The notes under the pieces were generated by a model. The model saw nothing but the letters and a program-made list of their open reading frames with translations. It was not told where the DNA came from and did not search any database. Below, one piece after another: positions 27,304 to 36,568 of a stretch of 64,000 nt of DNA. The DNA is from Enhydrobacter aerosaccus (GTDB taxonomy: Bacteria; Pseudomonadota; Alphaproteobacteria; Reyranellales; Reyranellaceae): contig CAIKZO010000074.1 of the NCBI GenBank assembly GCA_903832005.1, positions 34,857-98,856 of the forward strand, read 5' to 3'. Position 1 is the stretch's first letter. Each line of letters begins with the position of its first letter. Made by a program: the position numbers and the translations under genes.

Positions 27304-28203
27304 TCACACCTTGCCGCGAAAGCGCGCCCGTTCGCGGTAGCCGATGTAGAGGCCGGAGCCGATGATCACGCTGGCGCCGACCCAGGTCCAGAGATCCGGG
27401 AAGTCGTGGAAGACCAGGTAGCCCATGATCGCGGCACCGATCAGCTGGGTGTAGTTGAACGGCGACACGATCGAAGCCGGCGCCTGGCTGTAGGCGATGG
27501 TCAGGAAGTAATGGCCGGTGCCGGCCAGGATTCCCATGCCGACGAACATCGCCATGTGCCAGGTCGTGGCCGGCATCACCCATTCGAAGGGCACGAACGG
27601 CGTGGCGGCCACCGTGCCTACGATGGTGGCGACCGTGGCCGATGCGTCCGGCCGCTCGGTCTGGCCGTAGCGCCGCGAGAAGACCTGGTAGAGCGCGCTC
27701 GAGCAGGTGCTGGCCACGATCAGCAGCACGTGCCAGTCGAAGCTCTCGTGGCCCGGCCGCACCACGATCAGCGCGCCGATGAAGCCCACGCCGACCGCCG
27801 CCCAGCGATGCGGTCCCACCTTCTCGCCCAGCAGTCGCGAGGACAGCGCGGTGACCACGATCGGGCTGGTGAGCGAGATCGACGCCGCCGTGGCCAGCGG
27901 CAGATAGACCACGCCGTGGAAATAGAGATAGGACGACATGAACAGCAGCATGCCGCGCACAATCTGGGTATCGAGGCGGCGAATGCGGAACAGCTCCCGC
28001 CCGTTGCGCGGCAGGAAGATCGCCAACATGAAGATGAAAGCGAAGATGTAGCGCGACCAGATCACCTCGATCACCGGATAGCCCGAGGTCGAGAGCGTCT
28101 TCGACATGCCGTTCAGGACGGCAAAGCACGTCGTCGCAAAGATCGTCGACAGGATCGCCCGCAGGATGCGGTCGGTCGGCGGCGGCGATGGCTGAGGCGT
28201 CAT
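27304..28203 (-). CDS. EamA/DMT-family transporter
   Basis: A 299-residue protein with ten membrane segments in two EamA repeats. The first repeat has VIEVIWSRYIFAFIFMLAIFLPR and LPLATAASISLTSPIVVTALSSRLLGEKVGPHRWAAVGVGFIGALIVVRPG. The second has PASIVSPFNYTQLIGAAIMGYLVFHDFPDLWTWVGASVIIGSGLYI. The family exports metabolites such as amino acids. The specific substrate cannot be deduced, and no regulator lies beside it. Confidence 0.88.
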   Translation of the reverse strand: MTPQPSPPPTDRILRAILSTIFATTCFAVLNGMSKTLSTSGYPVIEVIWSRYIFAFIFMLAIFLPRNGRELFRIRRLDTQIVRGMLLFMSSYLYFHGVVYLPLATAASISLTSPIVVTALSSRLLGEKVGPHRWAAVGVGFIGALIVVRPGHESFDWHVLLIVASTCSSALYQVFSRRYGQTERPDASATVATIVGTVAATPFVPFEWVMPATTWHMAMFVGMGILAGTGHYFLTIAYSQAPASIVSPFNYTQLIGAAIMGYLVFHDFPDLWTWVGASVIIGSGLYIGYRERARFRGKV

Positions 28204-28264
28204 GTTGTCAAACTAACGCGCATCGTCTGCAACGCAACCCGCGCGATGTCCTGGCGGAATTGCT

Positions 28265-30439
28265 CTAGAATCCGATGCTCTTGATCTTCGCGGCCAATGC
28301 GGCAATCGAGAACGGCTTGCCGATGAAGTTCACGCCGTGATCCAGCACGCCGTGATGGACGATGGCATTTGCCGTGTAGCCGGTGGTGAATAGCACCTTG
28401 AGGTGCGGCCAGCGCTCGGTCGCCACGCCGGCGAGCTGACGGCCGTTCATGTTGCCCGGCAAGCCGACGTCGGTGAACAGCAGGGCGACGTCGTCGTGCG
28501 CCTCGAGCTGGGCGATCGCCGAAGCGCCATTTTCCGCGTAGTAGACCGTGCAGCCGATCTCGCGGCAGGCCGAGATCGCGAATTCCCGCACCACGGGATC
28601 GTCCTCGACCACCAGCACCACCGGCCCGCTGCCCGCGGCGGCAGTAGCATGCGGCGCGATGCTTTCGGCAGCCGCCGCACCTTCGGTCAGCGCCCGCGGG
28701 AGATAGAGCTTCACCGTCGTGCCGTGACCGAGCTCGCTGTAGATCTTCAGGTGTCCCCCGATCTGCTTCACATAGCCGAAGGTCATGCTGAGGCCGAGGC
28801 CCGTGCCCTGCCCACGCTGCTTGGTGGTGAAGAACGGCTCGAAGGCGCGCGCGATCGTCTCCTGGTCCATGCCGGCGCCGGTATCGGAGATGGCGACCAT
28901 CACGTATTGACCCGGCGTCACCTCGGCATTGGCGGCCGCATAGGCATCGTCGAGATGAGCGTTCGCGGTCTCGATGGTGAGGGTGCCGCCCGCCACCATG
29001 GCATCGCGGCCGTTGATCGCGAGGTTGAGGATGGCGCTTTCGAGCTGCGCTACGTCGGCCTTGGCGCGCCACAGGCCGCCCGCCAGCACGGTCTCGATCT
29101 TCACCTTTTCGCCCAGCGTCCGGCGCAGCAGCTCGGACATGCCGGCGACGAGCTTGTTGGCTTCGATCGATTCGATCTGCAGCGGCTGCTGCCGGGAGAA
29201 GGCCAACAGGCGCTGGGTCAGGGTCGCCGCCCGCGACACGCCGCTGCGCGCCAGGTCGAGGAAGCGCGTGACCTCCACCGAGGGCTGCGTGACCCGACGG
29301 CCCACCATCTCGACGGCGCCGCCGATGCCGGTGAGGAGATTGTTGAAATCGTGCGCGATGCCGGCCGTGAGCTGGCCGATCGCATTCATCTTCTGCGATT
29401 GGCGCAGGCTTTCCTCCGCCATCTCGCGCCGCATTTGCTCCTGGCGCAGCAGCTCGAGCGCCCGACTCTCCTGCATCGCGCGGCGCGACGCCAGCAAGGC
29501 CAGGAGGAAGAGACCGAGCGTGGCCGGCACCCCGAAGATCAGGTGCGACGACATGCGGTCGAGCCAGGCGTCCCGCACCGACGATGTCGGCGCGCCATAC
29601 AGTACATAGAGCGCCAGATTCGGCAGCTTGCGATAGAACACGATGCGTTCCACCCCATCGACGACACCGCTGCCCAGTGAGTAGCTGCCCTCGTCCGGAT
29701 GCGCGGCGGTGGTCTTCATGAAGCCGGTGTTCGGCCCGACCCTGTCGCCCGGCCCGGTGCCGGGATAACGCGCCAATATCTCGCCATCGGCGCGGATGAT
29801 CGAGGCCACGGTTTTCTGGCCCTCGGAGGCACGCCCGAATACCTGCGAGAAATAACTCGGCAGGATCGACACGGCGATCACGCCGTTGAAGCTGCCGTCG
29901 GGTTTCTGCCGGCGCACGCTGTACTGGAAGTAGTCGATGTTCTTGACCCTTCCGTGCGTCAGCTCGCTGACGTTGCGCTCCTTGCCGTCACGATGGGCCT
30001 TGAAGTACGGCCGGTCGGCATAGTTGAAGCCCGCCGGCAGTGGATAGACCTTGGCGGTCACCAGCGGCGCACCGGTCTCGTCGAGCACCCAGACATCCTC
30101 GACCTGCGGCAAGAGTTCGACCAAGCGCTTCAGCTGCTCGTGCAGCTTCGTCTCGTTCGCCCTGATCTCGGAATTGGAATAGTCGTCGACGAGTTCGGCC
30201 ACGTTGGTGGTGACGAGATATTCCGTCTCGAAGGTCGTGCGGACGTTGACGTAAAGCAGGTCCAATGTCCGCTGGAGCCGCTCATTGGACTGTTCCTTGA
30301 CTTCATCATAGGCCAGCCAGCTCGCCCCGATGAAGAGCAGGAACGGCACGATCAGGCAGCCGACGGCCACGACCATCGAGGATTCGGCTGCGGTATTGCC
30401 GCGGAACGACCAGGTTCGAAGCTTGAGAAGTCGCCGCAC
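28265..30439 (-). CDS. Hybrid sensor histidine kinase with periplasmic Cache-type sensor and C-terminal receiver
   Basis: A 724-residue protein. Membrane segment 1 is at about 24-44 and segment 2 at about 300-320. Between them lies a roughly 250-residue periplasmic part resembling a dCache domain (ADRPYFKAHRDGKERNVSE). The kinase core has the H-box AGIAHDFNNLLTGIGG (His near 364), N-box AILNLAINGRDAM, and ATP motifs DTGAGM and GQGTGLGLSMTFGYV. The C-terminal 120 residues are a receiver (VVLVVEDDPVV, phospho-Asp in LLFTDVGLPGN). Its ligand is unknown. It is preceded, with nine bases between, by a lone receiver gene on the same strand. Confidence 0.92.
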   Translation of the reverse strand: MRRLLKLRTWSFRGNTAAESSMVVAVGCLIVPFLLFIGASWLAYDEVKEQSNERLQRTLDLLYVNVRTTFETEYLVTTNVAELVDDYSNSEIRANETKLHEQLKRLVELLPQVEDVWVLDETGAPLVTAKVYPLPAGFNYADRPYFKAHRDGKERNVSELTHGRVKNIDYFQYSVRRQKPDGSFNGVIAVSILPSYFSQVFGRASEGQKTVASIIRADGEILARYPGTGPGDRVGPNTGFMKTTAAHPDEGSYSLGSGVVDGVERIVFYRKLPNLALYVLYGAPTSSVRDAWLDRMSSHLIFGVPATLGLFLLALLASRRAMQESRALELLRQEQMRREMAEESLRQSQKMNAIGQLTAGIAHDFNNLLTGIGGAVEMVGRRVTQPSVEVTRFLDLARSGVSRAATLTQRLLAFSRQQPLQIESIEANKLVAGMSELLRRTLGEKVKIETVLAGGLWRAKADVAQLESAILNLAINGRDAMVAGGTLTIETANAHLDDAYAAANAEVTPGQYVMVAISDTGAGMDQETIARAFEPFFTTKQRGQGTGLGLSMTFGYVKQIGGHLKIYSELGHGTTVKLYLPRALTEGAAAAESIAPHATAAAGSGPVVLVVEDDPVVREFAISACREIGCTVYYAENGASAIAQLEAHDDVALLFTDVGLPGNMNGRQLAGVATERWPHLKVLFTTGYTANAIVHHGVLDHGVNFIGKPFSIAALAAKIKSIGF

Positions 30440-30448
30440 CGGAAAGCC

Positions 30449-30808
30449 TCAGGAAGCGGCGGCCGAGATCAACGACGCCACGAACTTCGACAGTTCGATG
30501 GCGCTGTAGGGCTTGGGAAAGACGTGGATCTTCTGGCCGAGATCGGGCACCGGCCCGGACGCGCCCGAGCAGCGGATGACCGGCGTTCCCGGACGGTGCT
30601 GCACCGCCGCCTCGATCACCTTCTCGCCCGACATGTCGGGCAAGCCGATGTCGACGATGATGGCGGACAGCGGCGCGCCGCCGGTCACGACGTCGAGCGC
30701 CTCCTTGCCGGTGGGCGCCTCTATGCACGACATCCCCAGCTCGCCCAGGGCATCGACTAGAACAGCACGGATCAGAAATTCGTCCTCAGCCAGCAGCACG
30801 CTCGACAT
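30449..30808 (-). CDS. Single-domain response regulator (CheY-like receiver)
   Basis: A 119-residue receiver with no output domain. The acidic pocket is AEDE at residues 7-10, the phospho-Asp is D53 in IIVDIGLPDMSG, and the Lys is in VFPKPYSAIEL. The ATG at 30808 is the natural start. It is followed by the hybrid kinase gene after nine bases, so the pair probably forms one phosphorelay. No DNA-binding partner is encoded nearby, so its output target is elsewhere. Confidence 0.9.
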   Translation of the reverse strand: MSSVLLAEDEFLIRAVLVDALGELGMSCIEAPTGKEALDVVTGGAPLSAIIVDIGLPDMSGEKVIEAAVQHRPGTPVIRCSGASGPVPDLGQKIHVFPKPYSAIELSKFVASLISAAAS

Positions 30809-30816
30809 GCGTCTTC

Positions 30817-31950
30817 CTATTCGGCCGCTCGTTGCACTATGGGCTGAGGCTTGAACGGCAGGATACTGGTGCCACGTGCGGCCGGCAGGGGCAAGGGCGG
30901 CGTGTCCACACCCAGCGCCCGGGCAGCATTCCAGCCCCAGCGCGGGTCGACCAGGAACGCCCGGGCGTGCGCGGTGCAGTCGGCTTCGCCCGACGCCACG
31001 ATGCGCTCGGCCTGATCGGCCTCGGTGATGACGCCCACGGCCCAGGTCTTGATGTCCGCTTCCTTGCGCACCCGCGCCGCGAACGGCACGTGGTAGCCCG
31101 GCACGACGGTGATCTTCTGGGCCGGTGAATTGCCGCCCGACGTCACATCGATGAAATCGCAGCCCAGCGCCTTGAGCTGCTTGGCCGTCTCGACCGTATC
31201 CTCGATGGTGAGCCCGCCTTCGACCCAGTCGGTGGCCGATAGGCGGACGCCGAGCGCCTTGTCGGCGGGCACCAGCTTGCGGCAGGCCTCGAAGACCTCG
31301 AGTGGGAAGCGACGGCGCTTCTCCATCGTGCCGCCGTAGGCATCGGTGCGATGGTTGCTGAGCGGCGACAGGAACTGATGCAGGCCGTAGCCGTGCGCGC
31401 CGTGGATCTCGATCACGTCGAAGCCCAGCCGCAGGCTGCGCTCGACACCGGAGAGAAAGGCCTGCTTCACCCGTGCGAGGCCGACCTCGTCGAGCGGCAC
31501 CGGCGTATGCCACTTGGTGGCCGGATCGTAGGGCAGCGCCGACGCCGAAAAAGTCGTCCACGGCAGGTCGGGCGCGTCGGCTTGCGTGAGCGGTCCACCG
31601 CCCTTCCACGGCCGTTGCGCCGAGGCCTTGCGGCCGGCATGGGCGAGCTGGATGCCGAGTTTCACATGCGGCATCCATCCGCGGACCCATTCGACAACCG
31701 GCTTCAGCGCCGCCTCGTTCTCGTCGCTGTAGATACCGAGGCAACCCTGCGTGATGCGGCCCTCGCGCTCGACATGGGTGGCCTCGAGACAGAGCAGGCC
31801 CGCACCCGACATCGAGAGCATGCCGTAGTGCACCTGGTGCCAGGGCTGCGCGCTGCCGTCGACGGCCGCGTACTGGCACATGGGCGAGACGATAATGCGG
31901 TTGGGCAAGGTAACGCCGCCCAGGTCGACCGGTGTGAAAAGCTTGGCCAT
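30817..31950 (-). CDS. NADH:flavin oxidoreductase, old-yellow-enzyme family (YqjM/NamA-like)
   Basis: A 377-residue FMN enzyme. It has the YqjM-class active site: the Cys of RIIVSPMCQYAA (about residue 25), the pair of His in IEIHGAHGYGLHQFLSPLSNHRTDAYGG (about 173-200), and IQLAHAGRKAS earlier. These enzymes reduce the C=C bond of enones and related compounds using NAD(P)H and may have a stress role. The CheY-like gene starts eight bases after its stop, which suggests a shared transcript. A nudC-like gene lies just upstream. Confidence 0.9.
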   Translation of the reverse strand: MAKLFTPVDLGGVTLPNRIIVSPMCQYAAVDGSAQPWHQVHYGMLSMSGAGLLCLEATHVEREGRITQGCLGIYSDENEAALKPVVEWVRGWMPHVKLGIQLAHAGRKASAQRPWKGGGPLTQADAPDLPWTTFSASALPYDPATKWHTPVPLDEVGLARVKQAFLSGVERSLRLGFDVIEIHGAHGYGLHQFLSPLSNHRTDAYGGTMEKRRRFPLEVFEACRKLVPADKALGVRLSATDWVEGGLTIEDTVETAKQLKALGCDFIDVTSGGNSPAQKITVVPGYHVPFAARVRKEADIKTWAVGVITEADQAERIVASGEADCTAHARAFLVDPRWGWNAARALGVDTPPLPLPAARGTSILPFKPQPIVQRAAE

Positions 31951-31972
31951 GTAACTCTCCTGAAACTCGACG

Positions 31973-32905
31973 CTAGCCGCTGATGGAGGGACCCGCTTCG
32001 TGGCCGAGCCATTCCTCGATCAGGCGGCGGGCAATGGAATCGCGGCGCGGCATGAAGAACGACCCGTCCTTGGGCATGTTCTCCGGCTTGAGATCCTCGC
32101 GGCTCATCCAGCGCGCCTCGGCCAGCTCGTCGAGATTGACCTCGAAGTCGAGCGACTCGGCCTCGGCGTGGAAGCCGATCATCACCGACGCCGGGAACGG
32201 CCAGGGCTGCGAGGAACGATAGATGACGTTCTTCACCCGCACATTCACCTCTTCGTAGACCTCGCGCGCCACGGCGTCCTCGAAGCTCTCGCCCGGCTCG
32301 ACGAAGCCCGCCAGGGTCGAATGCATGCCGCGCGGGAATTGCTTGCCGCGTCCCAGCAGGCACTTGTCGCCGTGGTGGACCAGCATGATGACGGCAGGAT
32401 CGGTGCGCGGGAAATGCTCGGTCTTGCAGGTCTCGTTCGTGCAGCGCCGGACATGCCCGCCCTTCACCACCTTGGTGATCGTGCCGCAGACGCCGCAGAA
32501 CTTGTGGCGACGATGCCAGTAGGTCATGCCGCGCGCGTAGGCCAGGATCGAGCCCTCGCGCGCGAACAGCAGCGCGCCCACCTGGCGCAGGTCGACGAAC
32601 TCGCCCAGCCCCGACGCCGGCGTGTCCTTGCCGGTGATATCGATCGCGAAGTACGGCGCGCCATCGACATAGCCCAGGAAGATCGAGTGATCGGCGGCAT
32701 TGGCCACCGCGCGGCCCATCATTCCCTGCAGGAAGATCGCCTCGGGAACGCCGCCGCTCTTCACCAGGTTCTTTTCGGAATCGATCGCCACGAAACGCGC
32801 CTCGCCGGACGAAGCCAGCTCGATCATCCGCTCGTCGTTGTCACGCTCGAGGCTCGACCGGTCGATTTCGGCCGTCGAATAGGGATTTTGGGGTCTTTGT
32901 TGCAT
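31973..32905 (-). CDS. nudC: NADH pyrophosphatase / RNA deNADding enzyme, NudC
   Basis: A 310-residue Nudix protein. The zinc ribbon has four Cys in CGVCGTITKVVKGGHVRRC and CKTEHFPRTDPAVI (about 138-170). The Nudix box is GFVEPGESFEDAVAREVYEE, and the NudC-specific motif SQPWPFPASVMIGF follows it. This combination is diagnostic. NudC splits NADH into NMNH and AMP and removes NAD caps from RNA. It starts at the ATG at 32905, 15 bases after the end of the dehydrogenase gene on the same strand. Confidence 0.95.
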   Translation of the reverse strand: MQQRPQNPYSTAEIDRSSLERDNDERMIELASSGEARFVAIDSEKNLVKSGGVPEAIFLQGMMGRAVANAADHSIFLGYVDGAPYFAIDITGKDTPASGLGEFVDLRQVGALLFAREGSILAYARGMTYWHRRHKFCGVCGTITKVVKGGHVRRCTNETCKTEHFPRTDPAVIMLVHHGDKCLLGRGKQFPRGMHSTLAGFVEPGESFEDAVAREVYEEVNVRVKNVIYRSSQPWPFPASVMIGFHAEAESLDFEVNLDELAEARWMSREDLKPENMPKDGSFFMPRRDSIARRLIEEWLGHEAGPSISG

Positions 32906-32920
32906 ACCCCGAACTTACCG

Positions 32921-35845
32921 TTACTTCAGCGCGCGGTCCAAGACCTCGGCCACGTGTATCGCCTGACGGCTGGTCCCATCGGCGATCTGGTGGCGGCAGG
33001 AGGTGCCGTCGGCCACGACCAGAGCGTTCTTGTCGGCCTTGCGCACCGCCGGCAGCAGCGAGAGCTCGGCCATGGCGATCGAGGTCTTATGGTGCTCGGC
33101 CTCGTAGCCGAAGCTGCCGGCCATGCCGCAGCAGCTCGACTCGATGGTGCTGACGGCGAGGTCGGGCACAAGGGCCAGGGCTTCCTGAACCGCGCTCATC
33201 GCGCCAAAGGCTTTCTGGTGGCAATGGCCATGCAGCAGCGCGGTCTTCTGGGGCAGCGGCTTGAGATCGAGCGTGAGCCGCCCCGCCTTCTTCTCGCGGG
33301 CCAGGAACTCCTCGAACAGCATCGCGCATTCCGCCGTCTTCCGCGCGGCCTCGCCAAAACCCATCGCGAGGAATTCATCGCGCAGGGTGAAGAGACAGGA
33401 CGGTTCCAGCCCAATCACCGGCAGGCCACGATCGACAAACGGCGCCAGCGCCTCGAGCAGGCGTTCGGCCTCGTCCTTTGCCTTGCTCACCTGGCCGGTC
33501 GCCAGATAGGTGCGGCCGCAGCAGAGCGCGCGCGATCCCAGCGCCGGCCAGGCGACGGCGACCTTGTGGCCGGCGGCGGTCAGCACCCGTCGCGCGGCGT
33601 GCAGGATCTCGGGCTCGAAATTGTTCGAGAAAGTATCGGCGAAGATCACCACGGTGGCGTCCGCCGCATCAACCTCGGTCGTGGCGAGGAACGTGTCGGC
33701 CCGCCACTTGGGCAGCGAGCGCTCCTTGGCGAAGCCCAGCAGCGGTTGAACCAGGCCCGCCAGGTTGAACAGCCACGGCGCCCGCCGCGCCCAGGGCGCC
33801 AGCGCCGGCACGTCGCCGATCAGCCGATCACGCAACGACAGGCCCTTGCTCATGCGCCGCGCCGACTTCACCTCGATCTTCATGCGCGCCATGTCGACGC
33901 CGGTCGGGCAGTCGCGCTTGCAGCCCTTGCAGCTGACGCAGAGATCCATCGCGTCGGCGACGATGCTCGAGGTCATCGCTTCGGATCCGAGTTGGCCGGA
34001 CAAGGCCAGACGTAGCGTGTTGGCGCGGCCGCGCGTCAGATGCACCTCGTCGCGCGTCACGCGGAAGCTGGGGCACATCGTGCCCGCATCGAACTTCCGG
34101 CAATGGCCGTTGTTGTTGCACATCTCGACGGCCTTCGCGAAGCCGCCAGTAGAATCGTCGCCCGTGCCAGGCTCGGTAAGTTGCTCGGTGAGCGGATCGT
34201 TTTGGACATCCCACGCCGACCAGTCGAGCACGGGCTTGTAGTCGATGCCCTTGTAGCCCGGCTTGAAGCGGAACAGGGACCGGTCGTCCATCTTCGAGGG
34301 TCGCACGATCTTGCCGGGATTGAGACGGTTATCGGGATCGAACAGGTCCTTGATCGCCTCGAAGGCCTTGGAGAGGCGCGGGCCGAATTGCCAGCCGACC
34401 CACTCCGAACGGACCAGCCCGTCGCCGTGCTCGCCCGAAAAGGCACCTTTGTATTCGCGCACTAACGCCGACGCCTCCTCGGCGATCGCGCGCATCTTGG
34501 CGGCGCCCTCGCGGCGCATGTCGAGGATCGGCCGCACATGCAGCGTGCCGACGGAGGCGTGCGCGTACCACGTACCCTTGGTGCCGTGCTTGGCGAAGAC
34601 GTCGGTAAGGCGCTGGGTGTAGTCGGCCAGATGCTCGAGCGGCACCGCGCAATCCTCGATGAAGGATACGGGCTTACCGTCACCCCTCATCGACATCATG
34701 ATGTTGAGGCCGGCCTTGCGGACTTCCCAGAGCGCCGATTGCGGGCCGGGTTCGGGCATCTCGACGACCGAGCCCGGCAGGCCGAGATCAGCCATCAGTT
34801 CGACCAGGCGCTTGAGATCGCGCAGCTGCTCCTCGCGCTCCTCGCCCGCGAATTCGACCAGCAGGATCGCCTCGGGTTTGCCAATGAGGGCCCGCTCGAT
34901 CACCGGCCGGAACGCCGGGTTGGCGCGCGCCAGTTCGATCATGGTGCGATCGACCAGCTCGACGGCCGTGGGCTTCAGCTTCACGATGTGCTGCGCCGAA
35001 TCCATTGCCTTGTGGAACGAGGTGAAGTTCACGACGCCCAAGGTCTTGTGTTTGGGCAAACGCGAGAGCTTCAGCGTCATGCGCTCCGTTACCGCCAGCG
35101 TGCCTTCGCTGCCGACCAGCAGATGCGCGAGGTTCACTGAATTGTCGGTCGTGTAGGGCCGCTCCGACTGCGGGAAGAAGATGTCGAGGTTGTAGCCGCC
35201 GACCCGGCGCAGCACCTTGGGGTACATGCGCACGATCTCGTCCTGCTCGGCGACGGCCATCGCCGCTATCTTGTCGGCGATGGCGCGCACCACGGGCTGC
35301 ATGTCTTCAGGCCGCTTGGAATCGAAACGCGCGCGCGTACCGTCCGCCAGGATGGCGTCGATCGCGGCCACATTGTGCACCATGTTGCCGTAGCGGATCG
35401 AACGGCTGCCGCAGGAATTGTTGCCAGCCATGCCGCCCAGGGTGCATTGCGCCGACGTCGAGACGTCGACCGGATACCAGAGCCCGTGCGGCTTCAGCCA
35501 GGCGTTCAGCTGGTCGAGCACGACGCCCGGCTGCACGGTCACTTCGGCGCGATCCTTGTCGAAGCCCACGACGTCGCGCATGTAGCGCGAGAAATCGACG
35601 ACCAGCGCCTTCCCCACCGTCTGGCCGCACTGCGAGGTGCCGGCGCCGCGCGGCAGGATCGCGGCCTTGGCATCGCGCGCCACGTCGAGCGCCAGCCCAA
35701 GGTCGGTCTCGTCGCGCGGGATGACGATGCCGACCGGTTCGATCTGGTAGATCGAGGCATCGGTCGAGTAGCGGCCACGCGAGGCCTTGTCGAACAGCAC
35801 GTCGCCTTTGATCGTGCGACGCAGGTTTTGCTCCAGGGTACTCAC
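32921..35845 (-). CDS. FAD/Fe-S 2-hydroxyacid dehydrogenase (fused GlcD/GlcF or DLD type)
   Basis: A 974-residue fusion. The N-terminal part (about 35-200) is a PCMH FAD domain (VGIVIPRDETDLGLALDVARD, ILPRGAGTSQCGQTVG, NNSCGSRSIRYG). It is followed by the FAD-oxidase C domain with GTWYAHASVGTLHVRPILD and the C-terminal motif DPDNRLNPGKIV. Fe-S ligands come next: CNNNGHCRKFDAGTMCPSFR, then CVSCKGCKRDCPTGVDMARMKIE (about residue 640). Two CCG domains end the protein (RALCCGRTYLATG, ESSCCGMAGSFGYE). Such enzymes oxidise D-lactate, glycolate or 2-hydroxyglutarate at the membrane. The neighbouring aminotransferase favours glycolate, but this is inference. Its start overlaps the GntR gene's stop by four bases. 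Confidence 0.9.
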   Translation of the reverse strand: MSTLEQNLRRTIKGDVLFDKASRGRYSTDASIYQIEPVGIVIPRDETDLGLALDVARDAKAAILPRGAGTSQCGQTVGKALVVDFSRYMRDVVGFDKDRAEVTVQPGVVLDQLNAWLKPHGLWYPVDVSTSAQCTLGGMAGNNSCGSRSIRYGNMVHNVAAIDAILADGTRARFDSKRPEDMQPVVRAIADKIAAMAVAEQDEIVRMYPKVLRRVGGYNLDIFFPQSERPYTTDNSVNLAHLLVGSEGTLAVTERMTLKLSRLPKHKTLGVVNFTSFHKAMDSAQHIVKLKPTAVELVDRTMIELARANPAFRPVIERALIGKPEAILLVEFAGEEREEQLRDLKRLVELMADLGLPGSVVEMPEPGPQSALWEVRKAGLNIMMSMRGDGKPVSFIEDCAVPLEHLADYTQRLTDVFAKHGTKGTWYAHASVGTLHVRPILDMRREGAAKMRAIAEEASALVREYKGAFSGEHGDGLVRSEWVGWQFGPRLSKAFEAIKDLFDPDNRLNPGKIVRPSKMDDRSLFRFKPGYKGIDYKPVLDWSAWDVQNDPLTEQLTEPGTGDDSTGGFAKAVEMCNNNGHCRKFDAGTMCPSFRVTRDEVHLTRGRANTLRLALSGQLGSEAMTSSIVADAMDLCVSCKGCKRDCPTGVDMARMKIEVKSARRMSKGLSLRDRLIGDVPALAPWARRAPWLFNLAGLVQPLLGFAKERSLPKWRADTFLATTEVDAADATVVIFADTFSNNFEPEILHAARRVLTAAGHKVAVAWPALGSRALCCGRTYLATGQVSKAKDEAERLLEALAPFVDRGLPVIGLEPSCLFTLRDEFLAMGFGEAARKTAECAMLFEEFLAREKKAGRLTLDLKPLPQKTALLHGHCHQKAFGAMSAVQEALALVPDLAVSTIESSCCGMAGSFGYEAEHHKTSIAMAELSLLPAVRKADKNALVVADGTSCRHQIADGTSRQAIHVAEVLDRALK

Positions 35846-36507
35846 GGCGTGTCCATTGTTTCGAGCACGGCTTGCAACTTCGTCTTCAGGTGCCGCACGA
35901 GGATGTCGCGTAGCCTGACGCCGTCATGGGCGGCAAGGGCGTCGATCATGTCGCGATGCTCGGCCACGGCATGGTCCCACTTGGCGGGCACGAGGTTCGA
36001 CCGGAAGCGCAAGGCGTGCAGGCGCGTGTTCAGGGTGCGGAAGGTCTGGGTCAGGATCGGATTGGCCGCGATGGCGTTGATCCGGTCGTGAATCGCACGG
36101 TTGATCCGGTAATAATTCGGCAGGTCGCGCTGGGCGTGGGCGGCTTCCATCTCTGCCTGCAGGGCGCGTAGCTCGGCCACTTCCGCATCGGTCACCCGTT
36201 GCGCGGCGAGTTCGCCCGACAGGCCTTCCAGCGACGCCATCACCTCGAAGGCGTGGCGCACGTCGTCCGCCGACAGCGCCACGACCTGGGCGCCGCGGTT
36301 GGGCAACTGGACCAGCAGCCCGTCCGACGCCAGCATACGGAAGGCCTCGCGCAGCGGCGTGCGCGAGACGCCAAGCCGCTCGCTCAGTTCCCGCTCGTTC
36401 AGCCGGGCTCCGGGCGCCAGCTCGCCCTCGATAATAAGAGTGCGCAGCCGTTCGGCCGCCGCTTCGGGCAGCGCCATCTGGGCGATCGGAAAATGTGAAC
36501 CATCCAT
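35842..36507 (-). CDS. GntR-family regulator, FCD (FadR) subgroup
   Basis: A 221-residue protein. The winged helix is at residues 10-75 (AAAERLRTLIIEGELAPGARLNERELSERLGVSRTPLREAFRMLASDGLL). The effector domain follows with the helical FCD pattern, including EVMASLEGLSGELAAQR, the metal-binding-type NRAIHDRINAIAANP and WDHAVAEHRDMIDALAAHD. FCD regulators commonly bind small organic acids. It is co-transcribed with the dehydrogenase gene (4-base overlap) and divergent from the aminotransferase. The strong palindrome at 36522-36541 is its likely operator. Confidence 0.92.
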   Translation of the reverse strand: MDGSHFPIAQMALPEAAAERLRTLIIEGELAPGARLNERELSERLGVSRTPLREAFRMLASDGLLVQLPNRGAQVVALSADDVRHAFEVMASLEGLSGELAAQRVTDAEVAELRALQAEMEAAHAQRDLPNYYRINRAIHDRINAIAANPILTQTFRTLNTRLHALRFRSNLVPAKWDHAVAEHRDMIDALAAHDGVRLRDILVRHLKTKLQAVLETMDTP

Positions 36508-36521
36508 CTGGACTCACTTTG

Positions 36522-36541
36522 GCATGTTGTATACAAAATGC
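36522..36541. promoter_or_regulatory. 20-bp palindrome, probable GntR operator
   Basis: GCATGTTGTATACAAAATGC is symmetric about 36531/36532 with one mismatched pair. Its core TTGTATACAA is a perfect palindrome and fits the FadR-subgroup consensus TnGTnnnACnA. It lies 15 bases upstream of the GntR start and 28 bases upstream of the aminotransferase start. One bound dimer could control both directions. Confidence 0.75.
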
Positions 36542-36568
36542 AACACGATCCAGAGGGAGCTCTAGACC

